Shown here one piece after another: positions 44,310-57,984 of a stretch of DNA of 64,000 nt; position 1 is the first letter of the stretch, and each line of letters begins with the position of its first letter. The DNA is from Toxorhynchites rutilus septentrionalis (lineage: Eukaryota > Arthropoda > Insecta > Diptera > Culicidae): contig NC_073746.1 in the NCBI RefSeq assembly GCF_029784135.1, positions 37,739,378-37,803,377 on the forward strand. The letters run 5' to 3'. The notes under the pieces are model-generated. The model was not told the DNA's origin. It did no database searches and saw only the letters and a list, made by a program, of their open reading frames with translations. A program made the position numbers and the translations under genes.

Positions 44310-44685
44310 TGCATTGAAAAAATGGACTAATTTCGGATTCCGATGAAAAAAAAAAATACTGCAAAAGATACATTCTATCAAAAATATGTGGGAAATTTGT
44401 GTTTTCAAAGAAAATTCTGGTTTCCCGGCTTCGAAAGAGACCCCTATACACTTACACTTACACTTTTTCCAACAAACAAACCAGTCAACGAAACACTCTA
44501 TAGCTGTATTCACGAATTCAGTTTTTCGTTTTTATGTAATACTGTGAAAACGGGTTGCACGAAGCGGTAATTTGAGTTTCTAAAATAGGAAAAAGTCACA
44601 CGGGGCCATATTTGGAGAGTGATTATGCATTGGATGGACGTATGATCAGGATTTGATCGTTCACGCATGTTTTCTGTCTCTCGAT
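44310..44685. other. No gene seen
   Basis: Nothing recognised. Confidence 0.4.
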
Positions 44686-44689
44686 TGCG

Positions 44690-44955
44690 ATGAATTTTTT
44701 AAGGAAGATTAAGCTCTTTTGGCACTAGTTGTGCTGCGATTTTTCTCATGCCCAATACATCAAACAAAATATGATGAACGGTCTAGTGAGAGATATTGGT
44801 TTGAGGGCTAGCTCTCTCAATCTTAAATGACGATCTTCGAGCACCATACCTTCTATTTGGTCGATGTTTTCATCATTCAAAGAAGTTTATGGTCGTCCTT
44901 GACGTGGCAAATCGTTCGTTTCGTACCGGACGTCTCACCAAATGTATTCTGCAAA
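44690..44955 (-). pseudogene. mariner-type transposase, HTH segment, degraded
   Basis: Minus strand: TNDLPRQGRP, then TSLNDENIDQIEGMVLEDRH and LRLRELALKP. After a shift come VLGMRKIAAQLVPKELNLP. This is the second helix-turn-helix and linker of a mariner-like transposase. Confidence 0.65.
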
Positions 44956-44999
44956 ATTTTCAACGTTTCGGTGTGGGATACCCATATATTTGACGTCAT

Positions 45000-45300
45000 C
45001 GCTTACCTCCTTGATGGTGAACTAAAGTACCTCGTAAAGTACTCTCTGCCAGTCGTTGTCGTCCAGCTCCAAGTAGGTCTCATCATCCATTATAATTATG
45101 ATGTCGCGCTTCGCTGGAAAGGTGTTTTTACCAGCAATTTCAGTCGTTTCTTCTGGGTGATTGTAGACCCTACCGGCCTTCCGACATATGCTACGCTTCC
45201 GCATAGGATTGATCATTTTGGCCGGTTGACCGGATGCTCCGACCTCCCGGCCCAATGTGCGGAATAATGAAACCTTACTCTCGATGTTTTTCTTCAGCTT
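45000..45300 (-). pseudogene. Tc1-like transposase, first catalytic Asp segment
   Basis: Minus strand ends KRDIIIIMDDETYLELDD; the MDDETY block is the first catalytic Asp motif of mosquito Tc1-like elements. The upstream part is basic. It lies just upstream of, and on the same strand as, the mariner piece, but the two do not belong to one frame. Confidence 0.6.
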
Positions 45301-45721
45301 GTTTATGTTTGCTGGGTACTCATATGATGCGGATTAAATATATTTTACGACAATGTACATCATAAAATTGATGTTTATTATACCGATATGCAACTTAATT
45401 TGATAATGGTATACAAAGTCGAGTTTTTACATTTTATGCGATTTCAAATATACACGATACATACTTTGATTGATATTATATGCGATTATGATTTATTCGG
45501 ATTTCTTGTAAGACTTGGCACGTGCAAAATTATACGATTTAATTTGCTGGGTATATTACGCTGATGCAGTTTGTGTGTCGTATAAGCGTATAATTTAAAT
45601 CGATTCAGTACTGTAGTAAATCGTGTTGCATGCTGAAGAAAATCATGAAACAGTAAATCATATTAGATCCTAATAAAGAACATACTACATCATATTGAAA
45701 TGTCAATGAAATGCTGATGCA
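45301..45721. other. No gene; ATACGAT-rich
   Basis: Several ATACGAT/ATCGTAT-like words between 45340 and 45610; no gene. Confidence 0.4.
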
Positions 45722-46113
45722 CTCGAAAGTTTTAACCGCTGTTGAATTAAATTTCAGATAGCCGCGCGAGATAGCTGGTGGATGATAATCCAGACGACCT
45801 TCCCCTTAAGAGAGGGGGGAGGAGTATCTAACTACCATAGATTCATTTATTGCACCCTAAAACCTACAAATGCCAAATTTAATTTCATTTGTTCGAATTA
45901 TTCTCGAGTAATGCAGAAATTTGTGTTTCATTTGTATGGCAGCCCCCTCTTAGAGAGGGAGGAGGGGTCTCAAACTGTCACGAAATTTTCCCAGGGCCCA
46001 AAAACTCCTACATACAAATTTTCATGCTGATCGGTTCAGTAATTTCCGAGTCCATAAGAATCAGAAAGCCAAAAGACAGACAGACATCACTCCATTTTTA
46101 TATATATAGATTT
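45722..46113 (+). repeat. TATATA-tailed dispersed repeat, copy 2
   Basis: Internally repeats AGAGAGGGGGGAGGAGT-type segments twice (45808 and 45953) and ends ATATATAGATT. Pair of 35270-35497. Confidence 0.55.
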
Positions 46114-46711
46114 ACGGACCATCTATGTACACTAGTGGTCTTGTGGCCGAGGGATTAACGTTACACATAATCATTTATTCCGATATGGATTATCGTTACG
46201 CGTATCCCAGATTTTGTCATTTCGGGACCAATTCACTGGTCCAAACCGAGACATGAATTGTTTACCAAATTCGTTGCGCAATATGTCAATCGTTTCGTGT
46301 GCTTGTGGCATGTGGCTCCGTCTTAATGAAACCACATGTCAACCAGATTTATTAGGTGTATTTTGGGCAACACCAAGTTGTAAATCATTGCATGATAGCT
46401 ATTGACAGTAACGTTGCTCCCATCTTCATCTTTAAAGAAGTGGTGGCCAATTACATTTTCCTAGATGCATTGGAAGTTCTTGTTTTGCTTGGGGCTGCTC
46501 ACCAAATACGGCAACTTTGCTTATTATTAATCCGTTCAATCAAAAATGTGCATCAAAAATGTGCTGAGGACTCGACTAAAGACTAAAGATCAACATAGCA
46601 TAGCATTGATTTTGATAATAGAGTTCATTGATTTGTAAGCGTTGTTCGTTTATAGAACTTTCTATAATGAAACGTCAATACAAACTACACAACTTTATTT
46701 TGACATGATCT
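46114..46711. other. No gene seen
   Basis: Starts with a tRNA A-box-like TGGCCGAGGGATTAACG (46145) without a B box. Nothing else recognised. Confidence 0.4.
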
Positions 46712-46715
46712 TTAA

Positions 46716-47839
46716 CACTCCTATACTCGCGCATTGGTCTGTCAGACCGAGAAATCAATAATTCGTTCATTTCTCAGAAAATATCAACACTACGATTTTG
46801 CGATTCTCTCTAGCTTCGTTATTCGTCGTTCGTCATCGTTTAGCGTATTGCATGTGTTGGTACAATGGGGACGTGTGCCACTTTTTTAACACTTTCGGTC
46901 TGACACACCGACGCGAGTATAGCCATTTTTCATATTCTAGAATATTGTTGAATGAAATGTATAAATTAATGTTAGTGGCGTGGAATATTTATGGAATATA
47001 ATGCATAAGATCATTACCGGACTATTCTTATTTGATTTCAGTCCCTTTTGTAACTGTATTGTACGGATCCATATATTAATTATTCGTCGTTAGATTCATA
47101 CGTGCAAAAGCAAAATATAAATGTTTGACTTTCGTATAGTTATTCGATAAATATAATGGTCATACATATACACATTTGTGAAAGAATTTCACTTGTGGAA
47201 GAATTGTAAACAGTAAACTATAAACTAATCGGTAGCTTATGGTTATTTTTAACAGTTACAGTTTCGGGGATATTTTTTTTATAATGAACAATATCGACAA
47301 GAAAACAAGAAAAAGAAAAGGAAAAGAAATCCTCTTATATCATCTTTTTATGCCCCATCTAAAAAAAGGCATTAATTCTTAGTTTACTAAGAAAACAGAG
47401 ACAAAAAATATTAGAAATATGCAAACTTTATATTCCAGAACCTTTACCATCTGGTAATTATCTAGGAGGTCGTCATACATTCTTCTCTTCGATAAAATAC
47501 CAGAAAAACATGCAACAACTGCATGAATGTAAAACATATGTTTGTGTCGAGCATGCATTTATGCTATGTTCTGATTCTCACACCAATGAAACCACAATCG
47601 ATTAATACGTTTTTATGATATTTTATAGCTCTTTATACTTCCATGAATTATATTCAGTTGCTTACTTTTAATTAATAACAGTAAAAAATTCGAATCTTCA
47701 ATCATACCCTCTTCTTCAAATAAATGCCAACAAAGCCTGAAAAATACACAATGGCAACATTACAGAGAAGTTCAATTTTCGGTCTGTGACACCGTGCGCG
47801 AGTATACGTGTTATGATTTTGCACGCGAGTACAGGAGGG
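46716..47839 (+). mobile_element. piggyBac-like non-autonomous element, copy 2, complete
   Basis: 1124 bp, ends CACTCCTATACTCGCG and CCCTCCTGTACTCGCG inward, TTAA on both sides (46712-46715, 47840-47843). A subterminal GGTCTGTCAGACC palindrome lies near the left end. No transposase frame. Confidence 0.85.
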
Positions 47840-47854
47840 TTAAAAAACAGTGCG

Positions 47855-48300
47855 CTGAAAACTCAAGCAGTAAAGACCTCGTTGACGACATTGAACTTCG
47901 TATTACGAAATGGGGGAGTAGGTATGACAATATGGGTTTGCAGAAGAAATGAACGTACTTTTAAAATAAAAATTATGAATGAAAATTATTTTTACCAAAC
48001 CAAATTAGTACTCTATGTAAATGAAAATCACTTTTGCTTGCAAGTAGTGAAAAAATATCATACACAAATTTTGTCTAAAGATGATTTTGTATTATAAGTT
48101 TTGGTGAGAATATATGAAAATTCATAGAAAATAGTTTGAATTAGGGTCAGAACAACGTACTTCTAGTAGGTAAATAACGCAAAAAAAAAATTTCATGCAA
48201 ATTTTAGCAACTTAAAACTGCCTTAGGGTTGACTAATCTGATAGAGAATAGTTGGCCTCATACAAACTAATATCGTATCCAGATGTCGACACTATTCCGC
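47855..48300 (+). repeat. Dispersed repeat, pair of 37390-37815
   Basis: See the partner. It begins 15 bp after the piggyBac-like element. Confidence 0.55.
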
Positions 48301-48496
48301 CGTCAACGCGAATATAAAAACTCTCGCTCTCATCTGCTTATTTTGTTGGCTATATGCCCTACGTCAAAGCTAGATGCCTTTCCTGATGCTTCTCACCCAT
48401 GGCCTCCTTCAGGATATCAAGGAAAAGTGCCCGTGATCGTATGGCCGGTTTCCCGGCAATATTCAATATTACAGGGGAACCGATATTGATGAAATA

Positions 48497-48785
48497 TGCT
48501 CCCGGGGCTGAATGGTTAGCGTCATACATTATCAAGCCGGGGGATCGGGCTCGATTCCCGTTAGGGTCGAAAAATTTTCGTCAAAAAAGATTTCTTCCGA
48601 TTTGCACTGTGGTCACGCGTATTCGAAAGCTTGTCTCTCAGAATACATCCCAGTCGTGTTATTTTGCATGAGAAATCTCAACTAGAAGTAGATACAAATA
48701 GAAATGACGCAAGTTATTACTATGTTGAGACGGCGAAGTTCCTGTTGGAACGTTAGTGCCATTCAAGGAGATGACAAAGGTAGTC
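48497..48785 (+). mobile_element. tRNA-derived SINE, family B, full length
   Basis: Head with GGGGCTGAATGGTTAGCG (A box) and GGGCTCGATTCCCG (B box), then a long tail sharing TTTGCACTGTGGTCACGCG and GACGGCGAAGTTCCTGTTGG with the other copies. Confidence 0.7.
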
Positions 48786-49974
48786 GTAAAAGTACGAGTC
48801 AATGCTACTGCGTTAAAGTTTGACACCAATAACTTGGCATGCGGGGTTTTTTGAATGTTGGCTTTTTTGGTTTGAAGATTTTTTCTTCGAACATTCAAGG
48901 CTCAATGTATGAAGAAAAAAGGCCCAAGGCTCAAAAATCGACCCCTGATCATAATCAGGTCCCAACGGTACGTACGAAGTTTGTATTTCGTCATCACCAC
49001 CACAGTGTGAACAGCACTGTTTTCGTGGGTAGTAGTGTCTTCATTTTGACTTACTTGTTTTTATACCGAATTGGTTGAAATCGGTGCGAGTCATTCGCAT
49101 TTACCGATACCAAAACAAAGCAACAAATTTGATGCGATGCGGAATGGTGAAGCGCAAATGATTCATTGCATTCTAGAATTTACGCCAATACATCGCGGAA
49201 TGCTGTAATTCTAGGAAGTAATTGATCGCTTCGCCAATATGTTTTCTTTATTGGCGCTTACTCAGGATTGTCGCCGTGAGATGATTTCCAATTAGTGGCT
49301 TCTTCCTCATCTAACGACCTTCACGATGAGTTTTTTTTTTTCCAATTTTGCACGTTTCAAAACGAGCTAAATGTGGGGAAAATTTTAATGAGGTTGTCGA
49401 CAACCGGTTTTTCCATTTATTGATGCTCTCAGGCGCAAGCAGAAATGCGTATTTTTTTCAGCGCATATTTCGCGAATGAGCGTGAATACGATTTCAGGCT
49501 ATGCGAACATATTCTAAGGGTACAGAACTTGGATCTTCTATTTGAAACATCACTCACTAACTTGCATTCATTATTTAGCTGTTATAAGATGAAATTTAAT
49601 ACACAACACCATATTGAATTCAGCTTGCAGTAGTATCGCTACTTTGCTTACGAGTTGTGTAATATAAAACAGCAACTACTCACACGACCATATCTCCAGT
49701 TGTGACAAGTGTTGTAACACATGTTTCCTTATGCGTTTCGATTGTGATGACGTCATGAATGTTTGTTGTCGAAGTTTGGCCTATGAATCATAGCCGAAGG
49801 AGTAGTGACGTCAAACTACCATCAAATCCAATCGTTGCATCTATTTAGCGACTGTGACGTTCGTGTACATTAGAGCAAGAGCAGTAAACTAACATGAATG
49901 GATGAATTCGTACTGAATGGATCACAAACTAATCGTTGTTTATGGCAATTTGTGACCTAAGCTTTTTATGTTTT
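48786..49974. other. No gene seen
   Basis: About 1.2 kb with no convincing frame and no repeat partner in the window. Confidence 0.5.
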
Positions 49975-49978
49975 CCCA

Positions 49979-52132
49979 CCCTCCTGTACTCGCGTTCAAA
50001 ATCATAACACGTATACTCGCGCACGGTGTCACAGACCGAAGATTGAACTTCTCTGTAATGTTGCCATTGTGTATTTTTCAGGCTCTAATGGCATTTATTT
50101 GAAGAAGAGGGTATGATTGAATGAAAAAACTCCAAAAAATATGTTTTCTTCGTCTTTATTATGTTTTATTCGTCATCTAATTCAGCCTCCTTAAAATAGA
50201 GTAATTTTTGATACTCCAACACAAATAACAAAATTCGAATTTTTCACTATTATTAATTAGAAGTAAGCAATTGAATATAATTCATGGAAGTATAAATAGC
50301 TATAAAATTTTATATATAACTGCATGCTCGAAACAAACATATTTTTTACATTTCATTCAGTTGTTGCGTGGTTTTTCGGGGTTTTTTTTATCGAAGAGAA
50401 GAATGTATAACGACTTTCTAGATAATTACCAGATGATAAAGGTTCTGGAATATATAGTTTGCATATTTCTAATATTCTTTGTCTCTGTTTTCTTGGTAAA
50501 CTAATAATTAATGCCTTTTTTAGATGGGACATAAAAAGATGATATAAAAGGATTTCTATGAACTTCTTTTTCTTTCTCTCGTTTTCTTGTCGATATTGTC
50601 CACTATAACTGTCCACTGTAATTGTTAAAAATTACCACAAGCTACCGGTTAGTTTATAGTTTACTATTTACAATTCTGCCACAAGTGAAATTCTTTCACA
50701 AATGTGTAGGGGTAGTGGCGGCAAATTGGTCATGGGGGGCAAAGTAGTCACCTGTTTGTTTGGTAGTATAACTATTGACTATATATGCCGTATTGATAGT
50801 CACCTAATGTTTGAAGAATTTAATGACTTTTGAGTCACTCTGTACTTCAGAAGAGCTGTCGCATGTCAAAATATAAATAAAAATAGAAATTTCTCTCTCG
50901 ATAGCCATTCGGCAGTAGTTCTGTGCGCATGGTATCTAAGGAATTTCTCGTGAAATTTAGTTTATTCAATCTGATATATTGGACGAATCATCAGTTTGGA
51001 CGACTGTTCACATATTTTAGGAGAGGTGAACAGATATTTCGTTTAAGCTCAGTGATGAATTAGCATAGAAATTCTTTTGATGTTTGGGGGCAAAGTGGTC
51101 ATAGGTGAATATCGACTTACAATGTTCTGTTTACTAAAGCTGATATACCGTATCACATTCTGCTCTTGAAGAGGATCCTTTTGTGGCTTAAACCCTGAAT
51201 AAACATGCACCTCCAACTAAACCAAGCCTCATTATGCGGAATGTTGTTTGTTTCATACTATGTTTTTGTATGCATGAGAAAATTTGAATTGAGACTGTAG
51301 GTGAATAGGCCAAACTTATTTCATATATGTACCTACTATATCAAATATTATTTGAACAAATTTGGACGAAAAAATCGCATAAATCTATCCTATTTAGCTT
51401 GATATGTGCGGGTGACCACTTTGCCCCCACTAGGTGACCACTTTACCTCCAAGCAAAAATAATGTTCGATTTTTCACCTTTTTTCTAATGATGAAAAGTG
51501 ACTATTTTGAATTTTAATAATAAAAGCCGTTTGCTATCTTGAACAACAATGAGTTGAACTATAATATTCTTCGAGAAACGGAAATTGAAGCGGTATGTGG
51601 ACGCTGAAAATAGGCATATTCCTTAGGGTGACCACTATGCCCCCACTTCCCCTATATATATGACCATTATATTTAGCGAATAACTATACGAAAGTCAAAC
51701 ATTTATATTTCGCTTTTGAACGTACGACGAATATATCGACGAACAGTCAATATATGGATCCGTTCAATTCAGTTACAAAAGGGGCTGAAATAAAAAAAGA
51801 ATAGTCCGGTAATGATCTTATGCATTATATTCAATAAGTATTCCACGCCACTAACATTAATTTATACATTTCATTCAACAATATTCTAGTATATGAAAAA
51901 AGGCACTTGTCTAAAAAAGTTACTCCTATACTCGCGTCGGTGTGTCAGACCGAAAGTGTTAAAAAAGTGGCACACGTCCCCTTTGTACCAACACATGCGA
52001 TACGCTAAACGATGACGAACGACGAATAACGAAGCTAGAGAGAATCGCAAAGTCGTAGTGTTGATGTTTTTTGAAAAATGAACGAATTATTGATTTCTCG
52101 GTCTGACAGACCAATGCGCGAGTATAGGAGTG
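49979..52132 (-). mobile_element. piggyBac-like element, copy 3, with an insertion
   Basis: Reverse orientation; starts CCCTCCTGTACTCGCG and ends CGCGAGTATAGGAGTG before TTAA (52133-52136). The left TTAA has changed to CCCA. Its body is interrupted at 50708-51655 by another element. Confidence 0.75.
50709..51655. mobile_element. Element with GGGGCAAAGTGGTCACC repeats, inside piggyBac copy 3
   Basis: About 950 bp absent from copies 1 and 2. Ends GGGGTAGTGGCGGCAAATTG and GGGGAAGTGGGGGCATAGTG inward. The motif GGCAAAGTGGTCA or its complement occurs near 50737, 51090, 51411 (twice in tandem) and 51629. TA/TATA flanks. No frame. Confidence 0.65.
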
Positions 52133-52136
52133 TTAA

Positions 52137-52390
52137 AACATAAATCTTATACACATTTTGAATTGTAGTTCTATTATAAGCAGGAATAAACTTGTCTTTG
52201 TTCTAAATCTTTAGTTTTAAGTTTATTCCTCATTAACACGTTCGTCGCCCAATGCGACGTTTCTGAGTTGGTTGCGGGGTCTAACTTGCGGATAAATGAT
52301 TAAATGAAGATCAAACTTAGATTGTAGACAACTTTTGGATGAACTTTGACAAAAAAAGTCATATTATGTGGGTTTCGCAAAAAAATGCAG
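52137..52390. other. Short gap with a lone TTAACACGTTCG end
   Basis: Contains one end of a piggyBac-like MITE related to 44061-44301; its other end was not found. Confidence 0.35.
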
Positions 52391-52539
52391 TACAGGTCAG
52401 ACTTGATTATCTGGAGTGTTGTTTCTTTTTTTACACTCCGAATAATCGAATTGAAAAAAAATGAAACCTCCTGGTGAACGTTAAATAACTTTGATTTGCA
52501 CCGATTAATTTGTACATTGCAGTGTCGAAGCCAGAAATT

Positions 52540-53270
52540 TTTTGGCGCAGAGAAGGGGTAATGTTTTGGAAATCGAGAAAAATATTCCTCGCCTTGTTAC
52601 AGGTCATAAACCAAAATATTATTCAAATGGTCAAGTCCAACTACGAGCAAAAGCTTTTGCGTGAGCTTCTTGGATGCCAAAGAGAGTTCGATGGCATGGT
52701 TAACTGAATCAACATTAGGGATACTATGTTTTGGGTAGCCGAAGCTTGGAATGAGGTACCGGCTGATTTCATTGTCAAGTCGTAGAGAATATTGATATCC
52801 CGTTGTAAAAGAACGCATACTTTCGATTGAGAAATTTATTGACACGAAGAGGATGAGAAGTTTCAGGCCCTGATCGACGATGGTATAGTCAACACGACGA
52901 TGGTATAGTCAACACTGCATCCAAAAACATACTTCTACCATGATGAAAATTCGATTTAGATTGCCGAAAGAGCGAATGCTTCATAAGTTTTTGAACCACA
53001 TCAGGATGATGAAGATGAAGAGTCCGAAAACTGTGTTTCAAATGAAACAGCCTCATGTGGAATCGATAAAGCTATTACTTGGATTGAGGAAAACGGATTG
53101 TCATTGGAAAGAAAATTTCTGCTGCTAGAATTACGTGGGAATATTTTAGAGAAAATCATTATTCCACAAAATTGTTGCTTTGTTGCATATTATGCATATC
53201 AGAGTGCCAATGAATGTATGAGAAAGAAGTCACTTTCGAATTTTCGAAAGAGACTTCTTGCAAAATGTTG
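52540..53270 (+). pseudogene. Tigger-type (DDE_1) transposase, C-terminal part
   Basis: Frame pieces: ALLQVINQNIIQMVKSNYEQ then KLLRELL (as in LLQPMDQGVIQxxKxxYRRxLLR), INIRDTMFWVAEAWNEVPAD then FIVKS (the AW helix), and DDEDEESENC then GIDKAITWIEENGLSLERKF. Stops and shifts separate them. The N-terminal CENP-B-like HTH and the catalytic Asp blocks are not found. Confidence 0.65.
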
Positions 53271-53486
53271 ATTCCCGCGAAAAAAATACTCTATTCAGCT
53301 CAATCGAATTTCATTTACTAGTGTCGCAACGATGTCAAAGTTTGAATTTTGTACCCTCTCTTTGGGAAATTTTACGGTTTTCGATAAACTCACATTTTGA
53401 CGTCTTTGCGACACTAGTAAATAAAGTCCAAGAGAGTTGAAATTTTGTATAGTGCATTCTTTTTCGCGAGAATCAACATTTTTCAT
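53263..53486. mobile_element. Foldback element inside the Tigger element
   Basis: 224 bp with arms of about 75 bp: AAATGTTGATTCYCGCGAAA at each end and TTTACTAGTGTCGCAAMGA near the loop. Non-coding. Confidence 0.6.
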
Positions 53487-53782
53487 AAAGTCCCTTCGTA
53501 AATTTGAGATGACAATGCTACTGCACATCGTTACTCATAAATTTGTTTTCAAACTGAAATAAATAATAATTTGCCAAACAAGTTTTATGATATTTATTCT
53601 GCGATAATATCGTACCACATGAAGATGCTAATTAGACATCTTTTGAGAATAAAAAAAAAACACCTTGGACTATCCAAGCGGATTCAATGGTTTATCACTT
53701 ATTTTGTATTCTTTGGAACAATCTCAACACTTCTACCCCAACTTTTGCTTTCCTTTATTACGCCCATGATTTTTCGAATGAT

Positions 53783-55184
<1,402 letters not shown>

Positions 55185-55960
55185 GTTATTATTGGTTGTA
55201 TTTGTTTTTTATAGTTTTCATGGTCTCGGGACCAAATGCGCTATATTTTTTAATATTTTTTCTGGAAAGCTGAGAATTTTTCACATAACATATCTCGAAA
55301 CCAGAAACCGTTTTTTTTTCGTTTTTGGGTTATCATTTTTCAAAGTTAACCGATGGTTCGAAAAATAATTTTTTCCCATTTTTTCCACTACAAAAAATCA
55401 TAACTTTTGATCTACTGGACCGATTCAGATGATCACATATCAAATCAAAGCCAATGAGCTTGTCTTGTTTGAAAAAAATATTACATTGTGAATAAAAATG
55501 GATTTTGTTTTCGTAATTATTGATTATATTTGTTTTTTATAGCTTACATCGTTTCGGGACCAAGGGCTTCATATTATTTTATATTTTTTTCTGATGAGGT
55601 TTTCCACATATTATATCAGAATACCAGAGAGATGTTTTTTTTCGTTTTTAAGTTATGATTTTTCAAAGTTAACATGTTATCAATTTTCCGTTTAATATTT
55701 CTATACGACTAGACTGGATGTATGTGACTATAATCCAATTAATTGGCAAGTGTGTAATTTTTTCAAAACAGGCTTGCTAGTAGGCTTTAATTTGATATGT
55801 CGATCATCGGTCATGTAGTTCAAAAGTAATAATTTTTTGAAAGAAGTCATTTTTGGGAAAAAAGGGAAAAATGATTTTTTGGACCATCGAGTAACTTTGA
55901 AAAATCATAACTCAAAAACAAAAAAAACGTCTACCTGGTTTCGAGATATGTTGTGTGAAA
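55185..55960 (+). repeat. AT-rich repeat, about two tandem units plus an inverted piece
   Basis: TTTTTTATAGYTTWCATSGT and CATATYTCGAAACCAG-type blocks recur about 330 bp apart. The last part (TTTTTGGGAAAAAAGGGAAA...) runs inverted. Related to 21250-21640. Confidence 0.55.
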
Positions 55961-56005
55961 AATCCTCAGGTTTTCATAAAAAAAATAAAAAAAATTAGCG
56001 CCCTT

Positions 56006-56280
56006 GCGCTCTGTTCGGGAAGCACACAAATGGACAGAACAAATGTATGGGGAATTGGGAATGCTTCCTATTTTCATCAATTCAAACCATATACAGACTA
56101 TGGGATTATAATGTATAGCATATCAAACAAATCTTAGAAAATTTTCGATTCCATTGGTATGCGAATCGTTGAAATCCGTTCGTAGCAAAAATAGTTATTA
56201 ACGTTAACTTTATTTCATAAAAACGTGACCTGTTATCTGATTTGGCCCCCTTAATGTAAGACGTAGTCCTACGTCAAAAA
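56006..56280 (+). repeat. 270 bp repeat, copy 1
   Basis: GCTCTGTTCGGGAAGCACAC to GACGTAGTCCTACGTC; pair of 59488-59757, with a diverged inverted relative at 7150-7335. Confidence 0.7.
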
Positions 56281-56369
56281 AATGAGTGGGATGATTTGAG
56301 AATGCTCCAGCTGTGAGTGCTTATCACCACTATTCATCGACAGGGGTGAAAAACCGCGGTGCACAAATT

Positions 56370-57300
56370 ACGTAATGCTAAAAATTTGGATTTGTATGTT
56401 ACAGTATTCCAGAATAGACCTATATGTAAAATATAATAGCTTTATTGTGTATGGGTCCTGGAAGTTATGTGAGAAGCGTTTGACAAAGCTCAACACATCA
56501 CTTGCCTTATTTATTACAATGTGGCTGTGCTCTACGAATGTGAGTTTACAGTTCGGGACGACGCCTAGATCTCTTAATATTTCACTTTTTTCACATTCAC
56601 GATTTTTCTACATTTTGGTTTTCAAGACTTATCACAATGTTTGGTAAATGATTTTCTCTGCTTAATGTAATAAAACTGCATTTTTTTTACATTTAGTTTT
56701 AGTAGATTTTTATGACACCAGGTATGGAATGCCCATATATAGTTACGAAATGATGTACACAGGTACAGTAGAACTGCGATTATTCGCGAGCTCCATAGTT
56801 ATTCTGTAGAGCTTTCTGAAATTTGTCAGTGAGAGGTAGTGGCACTTGCTCTTTTGTTTTGGTCATGGCTTTCACATTACCTGACCACTTACAGATGGAT
56901 AGTTTAAAAATTTCTGTCCGTATTGATAAAACATAGTGTTCATGCTGAAATATCTTTATTTTATGTTATGTTTGCACCTAAATTTTAGTTCATTATCGCG
57001 ATTACCGCGATTTTCGTTATTTGCGGTGACCTTGCCCGACTATTTCGCGGAAAATCGGGGTTCTACTGTACATTGATATGCTTGAGAACGAAGGAGACGT
57101 CATTAATGTTTATAATGAAGAGAAGAGAACCAACGTGAGAGCCTTGCGGGACTCCCGAAACTATTTTTACTGGATTTGAGAGAGAATTTTGAAACTGAAT
57201 AATTTGTTCGATAAAAATTAAGCCAGTTGAAAAGTTCGTTTTCCAATCCAATTTTTTTCAATACTATTTCAGATTGGATATAATGGATATACAATACTGG
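56370..57300 (-). pseudogene. jockey-type non-LTR reverse transcriptase, degraded
   Basis: Minus strand: ENELFNWLNFYRTN, then FQNSLSNPVKIVSGVPQGSH and SLLFIININDV (RT fingers/palm, the VPQGS motif), then beyond an inserted MITE ILRDLGVVPNCKLTFVEHSH, INKASDVLSFVKRFS and RSILEYC (thumb). Frameshifts throughout. The YADD box is not recognisable; the break lies at the MITE. Confidence 0.75.
56766..57068. mobile_element. Tigger-type MITE inserted in the jockey relic
   Basis: 303 bp, ends CAGTAGAACTGCGATTATTC and CAGTAGAACCCCGATTTTCC inward, TA on both sides (56764-56765, 57069-57070). Non-coding. Confidence 0.8.
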
Positions 57301-57560
57301 GTTTTAGGCTTATTGTGAGACCATTGTCTCACTACTTATCATAAACCATTGCTCTTTTCCTCGAACGCTGAACGTCATCCTTTGCTCCAGCTGCTTTTCC
57401 ACTTGTTTGGTTGTCAAATTCTATGTCTGCTTGGGCTGCACTTGAACCTTGATCGATGCTATCTCCACGGGAACCATAGTGACACAAGTGATGTCTCCAG
57501 AAAAGGCAGCAACATCTTCCGGAGGCACTCACATTTTCTGGGTTATCGTTCCAGAAGGTA
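57301..57560. other. Unidentified, coding-like GC content
   Basis: Three overlapping frames are open across 57340-57560 on both strands; none matches a family I recognise. May be a relic of the jockey flank. Confidence 0.3.
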
Positions 57561-57740
57561 GTGCTACTATGGTCAAGCGGTTAGTATCACAAATACCATG
57601 CCAGGAGTTCGGGTCCGGTTCCCAATCTAGTCGGGGGATTTTTCGTTGAAGAAGTTTCCTCCGACTTGCAATGTGGTTACGCGTATTCTATAGCTTGCCA
57701 CTGAAAATACATTCAAGGCGTGTTATCTGTTATTGAGAAA
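57561..57740 (+). mobile_element. SINE family B copy
   Basis: TATGGTCAAGCGGTTAGTAT (A box), GGTCCGGTTCCCAATC (B box), then TTTCCTCCGACTTGCAATGT shared with the other family B copies; truncated tail. Confidence 0.7.
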
Positions 57741-57784
57741 GCATTGATATTGAAGAAAAAGGTTTCATAAGCTACAAAAGCGTC

Positions 57785-57962
57785 ACTTTCTAGTTTTCTA
57801 TCTAAGTTGCGTTAGGGCCACGAAAAAGACGGGTTTTTTGCTCTCTCTTTTATATGTCAACCTCTATATCAAAATTAGAGCTTATCAAGGCAAACAGTAC
57901 ATGTCTATATCTTAATCCTACTCAAAGTTATTGATGTATTTTTTACCTAAAAATTCATGATT
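57785..57962 (+). repeat. Dispersed repeat, related to 2480-2960
   Basis: AGAGCTTATCAAGGCAAAC then TATCTTAATCCTACTCAAAG. Fragment only. Confidence 0.45.
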
Positions 57963-57984
57963 TCAAAATTAATTTACAAACACA

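Noticed and set aside
44827..45267. 146-residue plus-strand frame
   Set aside because: Antisense to the mariner and Tc1 fragments; no family match.
46134..46200. tRNA or SINE head at TGGCCGAGGGATTAACG
   Set aside because: No B box or tail was found downstream.
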